Source: a virus. Taken from it: DNA of 36,567 bases. Where the stretch lies: the IMG/VR virus record IMGVR_UViG_3300031726_000758, positions 1 through 36,567 of that record. One strand, written 5' to 3'. Shown here one piece after another: positions 6,805 through 14,830 of this stretch. Position numbers and translations under genes: made by a program. Under the pieces are notes generated by a model. It was not told where the DNA came from, did not search any database, and worked only from the letters and a program-made list of their open reading frames with translations. Each line of letters starts with the position of its first letter. Positions within the stretch are counted from its first letter, which is position 1.

Positions 6805-9282
6805 TTAATAAATCATCCCCTTCTCAGTCATATTCAACAACATCGCCGCCAAAACCACCGGACTCTGACAGTACTGCGTATTCTGCATCTGATCAGCGCT
6901 TAAAAAAAGCGACAACTGTAAAGTCTGTCCGGTATTCAAAACAGGCAACCTGTGCCAAATATATGTCTGTTGATACTGCAAGCCCGTCAAACCAAGATTG
7001 GTATCAGGCGCAGTTCCTATGATCGACTGAGTAATGATCGCATCACCCACAAAATTATCCGTTGAAAAGGGAACAAAATTCTCGGTCACATAACCAGAAA
7101 TCTGTCCTCCAGGGGTCGTTCCCAACAACAACCTCAACGTAGACAACTCACTTCCCATGCCTTTTTCCCAGTTGGGAGCAAACTCTTTGGTCTGTATTAA
7201 AAAGTTATCCGTAACCGCAGCTACGCCTAACCCTCCGTATGAACCTGAAGTTAACGCCGCAACCTGGACCGTATTCGTATCTACCACTTGCACAACTAAC
7301 GTACTCACCCCGTTCAGAGAGGTCGTCCCCAGGCAATTATTTATAAAAATATATTGGCCCTGGAGGAGATTATGATTATTGATTTGCAGCTCAGTGTAAG
7401 TGTCCCCGGGAGTCACCGCCTGAATGATCATGTAGGCTTCATTAAAGGTAGCATTTCCCTTGAGTAACACAGCGCCTGTAGGTGTACCACCCGCAACCTG
7501 CTGAGTGCCTGTAGAGCCGCTTAAATCGCCCCAGGTGCCTGCTGATGCCCATGTTTCATCACTATCCCATGTCAGGCTATCTTGTTGTTCGATATATTGC
7601 CCGTAACAAGTGAAAGTCTCTTGGTAGAAACTCCAGTTGTTTTCGATATAATTCAACACGATTGTCTGCGAAGGATATTTCAAGGGGTCACTCGGATAGG
7701 TAAAATACACCAGCTGCTGGAGATAATCTCTGATGCAGCAAACCCGAAGTCGTCCATTATTGTCTCGTGAAATATTCTCTGTGGCATCAGGAATTGTAGT
7801 TTGATCAATTCTTTTGACATCATTAGGCGTAGCCACAGTGATTCCAACGACATTAATGCCCAGCATCTGGTTGTCAAGCAAGACAGAAGAGAAGGGGCAG
7901 ATAGAGCCGTAGACATTGCTGATATTGAAACTGATCAGGGGCGAAATGAAATTATTGGTCGCCACGACACGCACATAAGAAGCGGACATTCCCAGGATCA
8001 GCTGCTCATAGAAAACTTCAGCAGAAACGATAGCCTGGTTGCCAGCAATAACAATAAATCCTCCATAGCCCTGAGGGGTTTCCCACCAACATGTAGGGTC
8101 TACAGTGTAGAGCGATTGGTTAACTTGACTGTAACGAATCACATCCGTTTCCTCGATGACAGACCCATCAGAAGCGGTAAGGGTAGTTCCGAGCATCAGC
8201 AAGCGGTTGGCGTATTGCAGGATAAGTTTAGCCCCCGTTATATAGTAAACCTTGAGAGTACCCGCGCTAGTCGGACTAGGAATGATAGGAGGGGCAAAAT
8301 TCTGGAATCCTTCGAAGAGAGGGGTGTTAACATAAATCCTGAGGCCGTTACCCGTGGGGTTAGCCACGCTAGAGGTTAGGTACTGGCAAATGCCGCCCGA
8401 TGTGTATGCCGAAAGGCTCACCGAAGGACCCGCAAGCAAAACGGTAAAGACAGGATCTCCGACGACTGTGACCGTTCCGACTAGGCCATTGATCTCAGTC
8501 ATGCCGAAGACTTCATAGAAAAAAACCTGATCGCCCACGATGAGGCCGTTAGAGGCTATGGAGACAGTGACGAGGTTAGGGCCTGTGGAAGTGATGTTCG
8601 TTAAAGGCTTGAAGTTGAGGGCGCTTTGCCCGTTGGAAACAAACAAGACGTCGTTATAATTCTCGAAGTCAAATTGCTGGTAATCTTCTCCGAACCATTG
8701 GACAGGATTAGGGGTAACAGAATTCATCCCGTAGAAAGAGACGTTGTAAAAAGATCGAGACGTGTAATTGAAACTGTAAGCAAAACTGGTGTCGAAGACG
8801 ATCAGAAATAGCGTCGTATCAAAGGCAACGTTCTGAAAATAGCCAAGGCCCATAACAGGGAGTCCTGGATAATAACCCACAGAAGCTTGAATAACAGTGG
8901 ACGGAGCAACCCCAGAAAGGGTGAAAGCGCCTGTAGCATAATTGAAAGATCCATAGATACTCGTGCCGTTGATGATGTTGCCTAAGCCGTCATCGGTATA
9001 AACGGTAGAGCCTAGGGTTAAACTCAAAGAAAGAGGGCCGAAGGCCGAGAAGGGGGTCGCCGTAATGGTTATCGTTCCAGAAAAAGTCCCGCTGACGCTG
9101 GTGGTCCCTATATTAGGGGAAGTGAATTCTAATTCTAGTTGGCCCAGAAGGGACGCTCCTAGCTTTTTAGCGACTACCCCTCGGCGCACAGTGGCGTTGA
9201 TAAGGTTAGCAAATTCTGTATCTTCAATGCCAAAGGCAGGCAAATATTGGTTAACACCTGCGGAGAAATTTCTTAGAAGCAT
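6805..9282 (-). CDS. Large tail hub or nozzle-like virion protein
   Basis: This 825-residue protein begins MLLRNFSAGVNQYLPAFGIE, an opening like that of podovirus tail-nozzle/stabilisation proteins of the P22 gp10 kind, and its middle alternates short beta strands with aromatic turns (YANRLLMLG, CWWETPQGYGGFIVIAGN, IVLNYIENNWSFYQE) as in a beta-propeller. Inserted modules are visible: DYATG-type (GSFNYATGAFTLSG, about 110-140) and two short modules with INGL/LNGV turns (about 230-300 and 640-700). The last part is also beta-rich. It is much longer than P22 gp10 (472 residues), mainly because of these insertions. AGGAG eight bases before ATG supports the start. It follows the fibre-like gene by 11 bases and the adaptor gene beyond that, matching head-to-tail gene order. 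It could instead be a different tail-hub protein. Confidence 0.55.
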   Translation of the reverse strand: MLLRNFSAGVNQYLPAFGIEDTEFANLINATVRRGVVAKKLGASLLGQLELEFTSPNIGTTSVSGTFSGTITITATPFSAFGPLSLSLTLGSTVYTDDGLGNIINGTSIYGSFNYATGAFTLSGVAPSTVIQASVGYYPGLPVMGLGYFQNVAFDTTLFLIVFDTSFAYSFNYTSRSFYNVSFYGMNSVTPNPVQWFGEDYQQFDFENYNDVLFVSNGQSALNFKPLTNITSTGPNLVTVSIASNGLIVGDQVFFYEVFGMTEINGLVGTVTVVGDPVFTVLLAGPSVSLSAYTSGGICQYLTSSVANPTGNGLRIYVNTPLFEGFQNFAPPIIPSPTSAGTLKVYYITGAKLILQYANRLLMLGTTLTASDGSVIEETDVIRYSQVNQSLYTVDPTCWWETPQGYGGFIVIAGNQAIVSAEVFYEQLILGMSASYVRVVATNNFISPLISFNISNVYGSICPFSSVLLDNQMLGINVVGITVATPNDVKRIDQTTIPDATENISRDNNGRLRVCCIRDYLQQLVYFTYPSDPLKYPSQTIVLNYIENNWSFYQETFTCYGQYIEQQDSLTWDSDETWASAGTWGDLSGSTGTQQVAGGTPTGAVLLKGNATFNEAYMIIQAVTPGDTYTELQINNHNLLQGQYIFINNCLGTTSLNGVSTLVVQVVDTNTVQVAALTSGSYGGLGVAAVTDNFLIQTKEFAPNWEKGMGSELSTLRLLLGTTPGGQISGYVTENFVPFSTDNFVGDAIITQSIIGTAPDTNLGLTGLQYQQTYIWHRLPVLNTGQTLQLSLFLSADQMQNTQYCQSPVVLAAMLLNMTEKGMIY

Positions 9283-9293
9283 CTGTAAGGCTC

Positions 9294-9980
9294 CTATTGG
9301 CCGATGGCGATGTAAAAATAAGTTCCCGGCGCAGCCGAATTGATCGTGAATCCAGCTAACGAAATTCCGCTGATACTGTAAGACTGAGGATTAGCCGTTC
9401 CCGAGGGCATGCACCCGAACAGAGGAATATTGGTAGAAAAGGGGGTTATGAATGTTATCTGGGCAGTCACAATGGCGGTGACTAAGATGCCCCCCATTTT
9501 GATGGTCTGGGAGTTCAGGATAAAACTGAATTCAGTGACCGTAATAGCTCCGTTGTTATAAGTCGTCGACTGAGCGATCTTCGTTAGCTGGATAGGGTCT
9601 GGTGTCACTGTGGTCGGATATTGGATGAACAGCTGAGGAATAGCCCCTACGAGAGCCCCGAATAAACGGGCGTTAGCCGCATCAGCAGTCGGCGTGGTCA
9701 GCTGGTTGATATAAGTGCTCTGGATATGTTGACCGATGTCTACGGTCGATCCGAGGGGGTTATGCTCTTGTCCGAAGCCGTCACCGATGGTGTTGAAGTT
9801 CTGATTGAGCTTTGGGGCAGAAACCCTGAACGTCTCACTGATAGTCGCTGGCGTGTTAGGAGCCCAGATTGTAGAGGGCGCAGCAAAAGTTGTATTATCA
9901 TTGGTGGCCCGTAGAGAGAGATATTGGGGCTGCGGACCAGGCTGTTTAACCAATGGCGTGTTCGGATTAAGGGGTGTCAT
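9294..9980 (-). CDS. Fibre-like protein with a gp53-like C-terminal domain
   Basis: The 228-residue protein has a Pro/Asn-rich N-terminus, a helical segment (ETFRVSAPKLNQNFNTIGDG) and a C-terminal domain reading MGGILVTAIVTAQITFITPF, then SGISLAGFTINS and APGTYFYIAIGQ. A strand-rich block opening with a Gly-Gly turn and closing with F-x-I-A-I-G is the signature of the phage gp53-like tail-fibre C-terminal domain, a small receptor-facing knob. GGGA six bases before ATG supports the start. It lies between the probable adaptor and nozzle genes, so it is probably a tail spike or fibre subunit attached near the nozzle. Confidence 0.65.
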   Translation of the reverse strand: MTPLNPNTPLVKQPGPQPQYLSLRATNDNTTFAAPSTIWAPNTPATISETFRVSAPKLNQNFNTIGDGFGQEHNPLGSTVDIGQHIQSTYINQLTTPTADAANARLFGALVGAIPQLFIQYPTTVTPDPIQLTKIAQSTTYNNGAITVTEFSFILNSQTIKMGGILVTAIVTAQITFITPFSTNIPLFGCMPSGTANPQSYSISGISLAGFTINSAAPGTYFYIAIGQ

Positions 9981-9995
9981 ATTGATCCCGATTTA

Positions 9996-10967
9996 TTAAT
10001 TAGTGTAAGGCACCTGAGATCCAAAGACAGCACCCGAGTAACCCGAGTTGAATATCGTCGGACTGCGAGACTGAAACCTTTGACGCGTAGAGATCCTCAA
10101 AAGCATCCGTTCTTGCTCTTTGAAAAGACCGTCCAAAATCTGAAGCTGGCTCAGGTCTTTCAGCTCAAGCAACATATAACGAGCGGTTCCATAGGCAAAA
10201 TATTTGAACATGTTACTGATGATGACCGGCTGAGTCGTTTCAGCATAAGCGATCGGATTCACATAAGCGGCCACAGCAGCCACATAAGACTTGTCAGGAG
10301 GGTTTCTGAAGGTGAATGTCTGGTTATAAAAAAGACACGCCGTAGGTTGCCCTTTCTGATAGGTCTGCGTGTTCCCGTAAATAGGAGTTCCAGAAGGAAC
10401 AGCGCTCGGAAACGTTACTGTGGCTGCGCCCGTCAAGTAATCTACACTCCCGCAAAGCTCATTGGAAGAGTTTAAAAGGCCTCCCGTTCCGTTGTCAGAG
10501 ACGACCATATTGGTGCTTTCATTCAAGGCTGCGGAGATATAAAGGCCCGGATAAATGGTCCCTAGGAAGTCCGTATAACCCCGAATAGCAGGAAAGGGAA
10601 GTCTCAAAGTGTAAGTGGAAGAACCGTTCCCGACGCCAGCAGTGACGGTGTAATTATTCAACAGCCAGTCTAAGGCAAATTTATTCACATCCTGATAAGT
10701 CCGGACAGGAATTCCTAAGACGAAGACATCTCCGAAGACGCCAGAAAATTGGTTCTGCGGGAAAACGTATTTGTCGATATTGGGCTGCAAAATAAAACGA
10801 TACCAGGTCTTATAACTCAGAAGCTGGATGTTCTGAGGCATATCTTGAGTAACAAATATGTTTATATAATTTAGTATCGTTTCATCAGTGAACTGATAGG
10901 AATTAACGCCTTTTATGTTAATTCTAACTTCATTGATAAGCTGGGCGACAGTGAATGTAGGAGTCAT
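9996..10967 (-). CDS. Probable head-to-tail adaptor
   Basis: The 323-residue protein has helical ends: N-terminal TVAQLINEVRINIKG with FTDETILNYINIFVTQDM, and C-terminal SNMFKYFAYGTARYMLLELK with KEQERMLLRISTRQR. Between these is a beta-rich insert carrying GSVDYLTGAATVTFPSAVPS, a module also found in the nozzle-like protein. Helical hairpins around a strand-rich insert suit podovirus adaptor proteins that stack under the portal. Its ATG overlaps the stop of the upstream gene as ATGA, indicating coupling. Placement between capsid genes and the nozzle-like gene supports the role. Similarity to a named adaptor family is not strong enough by eye to be certain. Confidence 0.5.
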   Translation of the reverse strand: MTPTFTVAQLINEVRINIKGVNSYQFTDETILNYINIFVTQDMPQNIQLLSYKTWYRFILQPNIDKYVFPQNQFSGVFGDVFVLGIPVRTYQDVNKFALDWLLNNYTVTAGVGNGSSTYTLRLPFPAIRGYTDFLGTIYPGLYISAALNESTNMVVSDNGTGGLLNSSNELCGSVDYLTGAATVTFPSAVPSGTPIYGNTQTYQKGQPTACLFYNQTFTFRNPPDKSYVAAVAAYVNPIAYAETTQPVIISNMFKYFAYGTARYMLLELKDLSQLQILDGLFKEQERMLLRISTRQRFQSRSPTIFNSGYSGAVFGSQVPYTN

Positions 10968-11584
10968 CTAACACAAGACACTGGTGCTCGAGAAGCTGTA
11001 AAATAAAACTGAGGCCGGGATGATTTCTTCATGTAGTATTGACCCGATTCACAGTAACCGGTTTGGTAAACTTTATTAGCGATTTCCTCAGGCGTAAGTT
11101 CTCTAGAAGTGAGTTGGTAGGGAGTGCAAGTCTTGTTGATATGTAAAATGATATGCCGTGGCACCGCTATCTTTTCTGAGTGAGGGATCGACCAAAACTC
11201 GAACTTGCTCCAGATGGTTGGGTTATAGCAAAAATTCAGGTTTGCAAAGGTTCCCGCTTCATAAAGAGCGACATTGCTGTGCAGATAGCACTCTACATAT
11301 TCATGGAGCCAGATAAAATTCTTTTGGTCCTCAGACGTCTTTTCACGAACGGGTCCTGGGGCTAAAGGAATTGTCTTCGTAGGGAAAATCCTTCTAGCGG
11401 GCTTGTCGTCTATCTCAACGAAATTTCCGAAAATGTCTTTATACTTGTCCACTTCTTCTTTATTGTCAGCTGACTGAAAAGTGTCGATGGAGGAGCAAGG
11501 TTTTACTATCCCCATTTCTAATGCTTGGGTTTGTGCCTCTTTCATTAGAGCTTGGATATGCTTATCTTCTGACTTGTTGCCCAT
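10964..11584 (-). CDS. Virion-operon protein of 206 residues, unknown
   Basis: A strong AGGAG four bases upstream marks the start. The N-terminus is charged and helical (KSEDKHIQALMKEAQTQALE). The rest is mixed with many aromatic residues (NFIWLHEYVECYLHSN, FEFWSIPHSEKI, SGQYYMKKSSRPQFYF) and several cysteines. No signal peptide, membrane segment or known motif is visible. Coupling by ATGA overlap to the adaptor-like gene suggests a head-completion or connector role, or a non-virion helper. I do not recognise the family. Confidence 0.55.
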   Translation of the reverse strand: MGNKSEDKHIQALMKEAQTQALEMGIVKPCSSIDTFQSADNKEEVDKYKDIFGNFVEIDDKPARRIFPTKTIPLAPGPVREKTSEDQKNFIWLHEYVECYLHSNVALYEAGTFANLNFCYNPTIWSKFEFWSIPHSEKIAVPRHIILHINKTCTPYQLTSRELTPEEIANKVYQTGYCESGQYYMKKSSRPQFYFTASRAPVSCVR

Positions 11585-11613
11585 ATGTCTCCTGGTTGCG
11601 CGTTTAACTAGAT

Positions 11614-11892
11614 TTAGCTCGTGCTCGTAGTTGACTCATCCGAACCGCTAGCTGCGTTGCTAGCAGGAACAGAATCACTGTCAGAAGGAGTGGCAAGAAT
11701 AGTAGGCTTGTCAGCTGAAGGACTATCAACTGGAGCGCTATCCGCATGCAACATCGAAGACAGAAAGTCATGTTCGCTCTCATCAGCGGTTAAAGAATTT
11801 TTTACAGCATGAAAGCGGCCCATTATTATGAGCTCTTTATCCTCAAGCTCTTTTAAGAGGCTACTAGCTAGCGATTTAAGTTTTTTAAACAT
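11614..11892 (-). CDS. Small protein with a Ser/Asp-rich tail, unknown
   Basis: The 92-residue protein has a basic, possibly amphipathic helical head (MFKKLKSLASSLLKELEDKE) and a low-complexity C-terminal half of Ser, Ala, Asp and Pro (SADKPTILATPSDSDS). It follows the decoration-like gene after 40 bases containing a 13-bp-period repeat and is preceded by an AGG ribosome site eleven bases from ATG. Such a head-plus-disordered-tail design occurs in small capsid-associated proteins, but no function can be assigned from sequence. Confidence 0.5.
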   Translation of the reverse strand: MFKKLKSLASSLLKELEDKELIIMGRFHAVKNSLTADESEHDFLSSMLHADSAPVDSPSADKPTILATPSDSDSVPASNAASGSDESTTSTS

Positions 11893-11905
11893 AGTTATTT
11901 TACCT

Positions 11906-11941
11906 GTTAGTTAACAACGTTAGTTAACGACCTTAGTTAGG
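11906..11941. repeat. Short 13-bp-period repeat between two virion genes
   Basis: GTTAGTTAAC occurs at 11906 and 11919, with a degenerate third copy CTTAGTTAGG at 11932, spaced 13 bases. Each full copy contains the palindrome GTTAAC. On the minus strand it reads AACTAACGTTGTTA, a near match to AACTAACGTTATTA before the terminase gene at 14817. It fills the gap between the genes at 11933-12994 and 11614-11892. It may be a regulator-binding site or an internal promoter element. Confidence 0.4.
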
Positions 11942-12994
11942 AACTGTAGCTGGATAAGTCAGAATGCTTCCAGCGCCTTTGAGTTCAGCGTAAAGTGTTC
12001 CAGAAGCCACGCCACATACAGAAGAGCCCAGAGACAAGATCCATTGAGCGTTAGCCAAGCTAGCGTTCTGATAATTGTAAGGGGTCTGTCCATAAGGAGT
12101 TGCTTGTGGAGGCGTAGGCTTGTTAGTCGTCCATACGGCTGCTGAAGGGAACGCAAAAGGAAGCACTCCAGACGAATTCGCATTGATCGTAATAGAGTTT
12201 GGCAACGCTTGGTTAACGGCAGTAATGGTCCAGGCTTCTGACGATCCGTACTGAGTTTTGTTAAGGCCTTGAGCTCCATATTCAGAAGGAATGGTTAGAA
12301 AGACTTGACCGCTACCACCCCCAGGAGCTAAGCCCACAAAGAAGTTATGGGTGAAAGCAAACTGGATCGTTGTGCTGGTGCCCATAATGATTTTCGTAAT
12401 CAAGTTGGCGGATGGGAAAGTGACTATTGTAGGCGGTTGAACCACTTGTGCGTGGAACGAAGTCGCACCAGCAGCAAATCCAGAAGCATCTAGATAAGGG
12501 ATGGTAAAGCTTGTTCCAGTGACGTTAGAAATCGTGAACAGATAACCGTTCAGCTGAGGAGCGCCGACAACATTCGTTAAGCGAACCACTTGGCCGTTTG
12601 AAAAGAGAGTGTTGGCAGAAGGAATTGAAGCTACAGCAGGGTTAGCAGCTGTAATCGTCGTTCCTGTGGTTTGCACCGGATAAATGCTCGGGTATGCAGT
12701 ATTGTAAATGCTGATTCCTCCAGTGGAGACCGACAAGCTCTGAACTGTGGTAGAAGAGCTTACGTTTTCTAGCAACAGAGCCGATCCGGCAGACATGTAA
12801 TTGTTCCAGTAAGCCTGGATCATAGTCGGAGAAGGGGGCGATGTGCCGTAAGTGCTGGGGTTAATCAGAGTTACGCTGGTATAGACTTGTTGCAAAGGAA
12901 TCAACAAAGGAGATCCAGTCGTTGTTATGATCAAGGTGTCATTCTGATTCTGAGTAATTCCTTGAAGATTTGCTGTAGTTGGGACTGTAGACAT
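11933..12994 (-). CDS. Beta-rich virion (decoration-like) protein
   Basis: The 353-residue protein is almost free of charged residues and rich in Thr, Ser, Ala, Gly and Pro. It starts MSTVPTTANLQGITQNQNDT and contains a small module (VRLTNVVGAPQLNGYLFTIS, then VTGTSFTIPYLD, about residues 140-170) that also appears in the nozzle-like protein. It lies directly downstream of the major capsid gene with 26 bases between, where decoration or capsid-stabilising proteins are usually encoded. Decoration, head fibre or minor capsid roles all fit. No enzyme motif is visible. Confidence 0.55.
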   Translation of the reverse strand: MSTVPTTANLQGITQNQNDTLIITTTGSPLLIPLQQVYTSVTLINPSTYGTSPPSPTMIQAYWNNYMSAGSALLLENVSSSTTVQSLSVSTGGISIYNTAYPSIYPVQTTGTTITAANPAVASIPSANTLFSNGQVVRLTNVVGAPQLNGYLFTISNVTGTSFTIPYLDASGFAAGATSFHAQVVQPPTIVTFPSANLITKIIMGTSTTIQFAFTHNFFVGLAPGGGSGQVFLTIPSEYGAQGLNKTQYGSSEAWTITAVNQALPNSITINANSSGVLPFAFPSAAVWTTNKPTPPQATPYGQTPYNYQNASLANAQWILSLGSSVCGVASGTLYAELKGAGSILTYPATVPN

Positions 12995-13020
12995 GTAGAT
13001 TTCTTATTGTAATTGTTGAT

Positions 13021-13980
13021 TTAGACTTTATATGTAGTTGTAGATCTCATGTTAAAGACCCAATTTTCTTGAAGGACGGAAGACCCGAAGTAAGCCTTAG
13101 CAGCGATCGAAACTTGCAATCCAGCAGCATTTGAATATTCAGGGGGTCTGTAAATTGTCTCTAGAGCATTTCCGCCGAGAGAAACCCCACAGTAAGGAAG
13201 TCCACCACCTACGAAGGTATTCAGGACCACATTGCCCAATGTAGAAGCATTGAATTCAATAGGAACGTTAGCCGACGTCCAGAACCTAAATCCTGGAGGA
13301 GCAGATCCGAATTCAGCAGGTCCACGTTCGTTGTTTTGGATAGGATAGTTCATGGTCTGTTGAAAGCCAGAAACGCTCAACAAGGAAGGGATAAGCTGAT
13401 GGTTTGCCAAGGCAAAGTAACTGTTTTGAACAGGCTGAGTGTTGAACTGTAACGATCCTTCTTGTCCTTGCATGGAAAAAGGAGCAGCTCCAATTTTGAG
13501 AGCGGTAAATTCGTTCTGAAGGTCCAACGCTGTCATTTCTGTAGGAGAATCTCCATTTACCCCGTAACGGCAGTTGTATGCGGAAGCATTAGACTGAAGG
13601 GCTTGATAATAGAGAATGTCTTGACCGGTACGGATAGAGACAGCCAAACGAAGAGCAGCTTCCGTTAAATAAGGGAGCTGGGCTTGTTGAATAAATCGAG
13701 TATCTAAAAAGATCTGCTGCGTGTAAAGGTTAACGGCCGTAGGCAAGATCTCGTTAGTCAGCGTAACCACATTCCCGGTAGGAGCGCCCGGTTGAACTGG
13801 CTCGATAGCAGGAGGAAGTTGGTTAAAACGAGAAACGAGGATAACGTTACCGCTTCTTTCTGGGAGAACAAGCTGCCTCGCAAACATAGAGGCATTCATG
13901 TCCTGGGTCGGAGTGGCCTCAATTACTGAACTAAGGTAGTTATTAAGGGTATAATTCTGATTCTGAGTTGAGATAGTCAT
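13021..13980 (-). CDS. Major capsid protein, N4-gp56-like HK97 fold
   Basis: The 319-residue protein has the order seen in N4-gp56-type capsid proteins: a polar N-arm (MTISTQNQNYTLNNYLSSVI), ARQLVLPERSGNVILVSRFN, a Pro-rich loop (PPAIEPVQPGAPTGN), LPTAVNLYTQQIFLDTRF, and a long spine-like helix (TEAALRLAVSIRTGQDILYY). A YNCRYGVNG loop and a beta-rich C-terminal domain follow. It lies between the scaffold-like gene and the decoration-like gene, which is the classic head order. No internal protease gene is visible, so maturation cleavage is not indicated. It would form the icosahedral shell. Confidence 0.75.
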   Translation of the reverse strand: MTISTQNQNYTLNNYLSSVIEATPTQDMNASMFARQLVLPERSGNVILVSRFNQLPPAIEPVQPGAPTGNVVTLTNEILPTAVNLYTQQIFLDTRFIQQAQLPYLTEAALRLAVSIRTGQDILYYQALQSNASAYNCRYGVNGDSPTEMTALDLQNEFTALKIGAAPFSMQGQEGSLQFNTQPVQNSYFALANHQLIPSLLSVSGFQQTMNYPIQNNERGPAEFGSAPPGFRFWTSANVPIEFNASTLGNVVLNTFVGGGLPYCGVSLGGNALETIYRPPEYSNAAGLQVSIAAKAYFGSSVLQENWVFNMRSTTTYKV

Positions 13981-13994
13981 TGATTAGCTATAAT

Positions 13995-14696
13995 TTATTG
14001 TATTGATGTATTACGAGGTCTGGGCATAGCGCTTAGAATCTTTCTAATCTGTTCAGCGTTTTCAGCGGAACCTCTAGGCGCAAGCTGGTTTAAAATATTG
14101 TCTTGATCGTCTGCAAAGGAATAAGAGGGAGACTGAGCCGTAGGCTGATAATCACCGTGCATGCGCACAGAATTGTTCATCCGTTCTTTGGCTTTCTTAA
14201 GACTCTCTTCCTGTTCCTTGATTCTTAAGCATTTTTTAAACAAGAAAGATGCTTTAGCGGCCGGGTCTTTTTCAAGAGCGGTCATAGCAATCATGACTTC
14301 GGGCTCATCTTCTTGTAGTTTCTTTAGAGCTTCCTCATTGACGACCTTGCTGAATTGGCCCCCTGTTTCAGCCTGCATGTACGTAAACATGTTCTTAGAT
14401 TGATAATCACTCAGAGCTTGCGACACAATTTGTTGAGTTTTTTCTTCGTTATGTTTAGCTACAACAGACATCAAATCAGCGAGTTTGCTAGTTTCTACAT
14501 AGGGCTCATCCTGATTAATTCCTGCTTCCTTAAGTAAAGAGGAAGAAAAATCACTCTGAGTTGCGCGCGCTTTATGCTTCAGTGCTAGCTCTAGATCCTG
14601 TTTCTCTTGTTCTACGCGTTCGAGCTTGTCTCTAAGACGGGCGAAATTGAGCTCTTTGTCGGTAGCCGGTTGATCTAGTTCATTAACAGTCGTCAT
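13995..14696 (-). CDS. Scaffold-like protein
   Basis: The 233-residue protein is highly charged and mostly helical. It has an N-terminal coiled coil (LRDKLERVEQEKQDLELALK), a middle with ETSKLADLMSVVAKHNEEK, a second helical stretch (LRIKEQEESLKKAKERMNN) and a polar C-terminus with a short basic tail. AAGGAAGG seven bases upstream supports ATG 14696. It immediately precedes the major capsid gene with 14 bases between, the usual place for the assembly scaffold that binds capsid subunits inside the procapsid. Function is inferred from position and helical composition rather than sequence identity. Confidence 0.65.
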   Translation of the reverse strand: MTTVNELDQPATDKELNFARLRDKLERVEQEKQDLELALKHKARATQSDFSSSLLKEAGINQDEPYVETSKLADLMSVVAKHNEEKTQQIVSQALSDYQSKNMFTYMQAETGGQFSKVVNEEALKKLQEDEPEVMIAMTALEKDPAAKASFLFKKCLRIKEQEESLKKAKERMNNSVRMHGDYQPTAQSPSYSFADDQDNILNQLAPRGSAENAEQIRKILSAMPRPRNTSIQ

Positions 14697-14730
14697 GGGA
14701 ACCTTCCTTTTAACGTCAGGATACGAATTT

Positions 14731-14760
14731 TAACACGGATAATGTCGCTATTACGTGTTA
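14731..14760. promoter_or_regulatory. Interrupted inverted repeat in the scaffold/terminase divergent region
   Basis: The arms TAACACG (14731) and CGTGTTA (14754) are perfect complements. Inside them TAAT and ATTA pair further, separated by a six-base loop and with a two-base bulge on the left arm. It lies in the 134-base gap between the divergent leftward head operon and rightward terminase gene, where both promoters must sit. An operator for a phage regulator is the simplest reading. A transcribed hairpin is possible too. Confidence 0.4.
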
Positions 14761-14810
14761 ATTACATTAAACGGCATAATGTATTTATATTAAATAATGT
14801 CCTGATCAAT

Positions 14811-14826
14811 ACAACAACTAACGTTA
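14811..14826. promoter_or_regulatory. Shared 13-mer motif before terminase
   Basis: ACAACAACTAACG at 14811-14823 is repeated exactly at 27081-27093, in the other main divergent promoter region. Here it continues into the palindrome TAACGTTA (14819-14826). It occupies the position where a Shine-Dalgarno would be expected before the terminase ATG at 14831, and no SD is visible. It may be a binding site for a regulator that coordinates these operons. Confidence 0.4.
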
Positions 14827-14830
14827 TTAT

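Noticed and set aside
6538-6903. 121-codon plus-strand frame across the candidate origin
   Set aside because: It crosses the repeat array and the antisense of the nozzle gene's end, with no ribosome site and a Phe/Arg-rich sequence typical of chance frames.
11621-11812. Plus-strand frame opposite the Ser/Asp-rich gene
   Set aside because: It is an antisense shadow of the low-complexity tail with no ribosome site.
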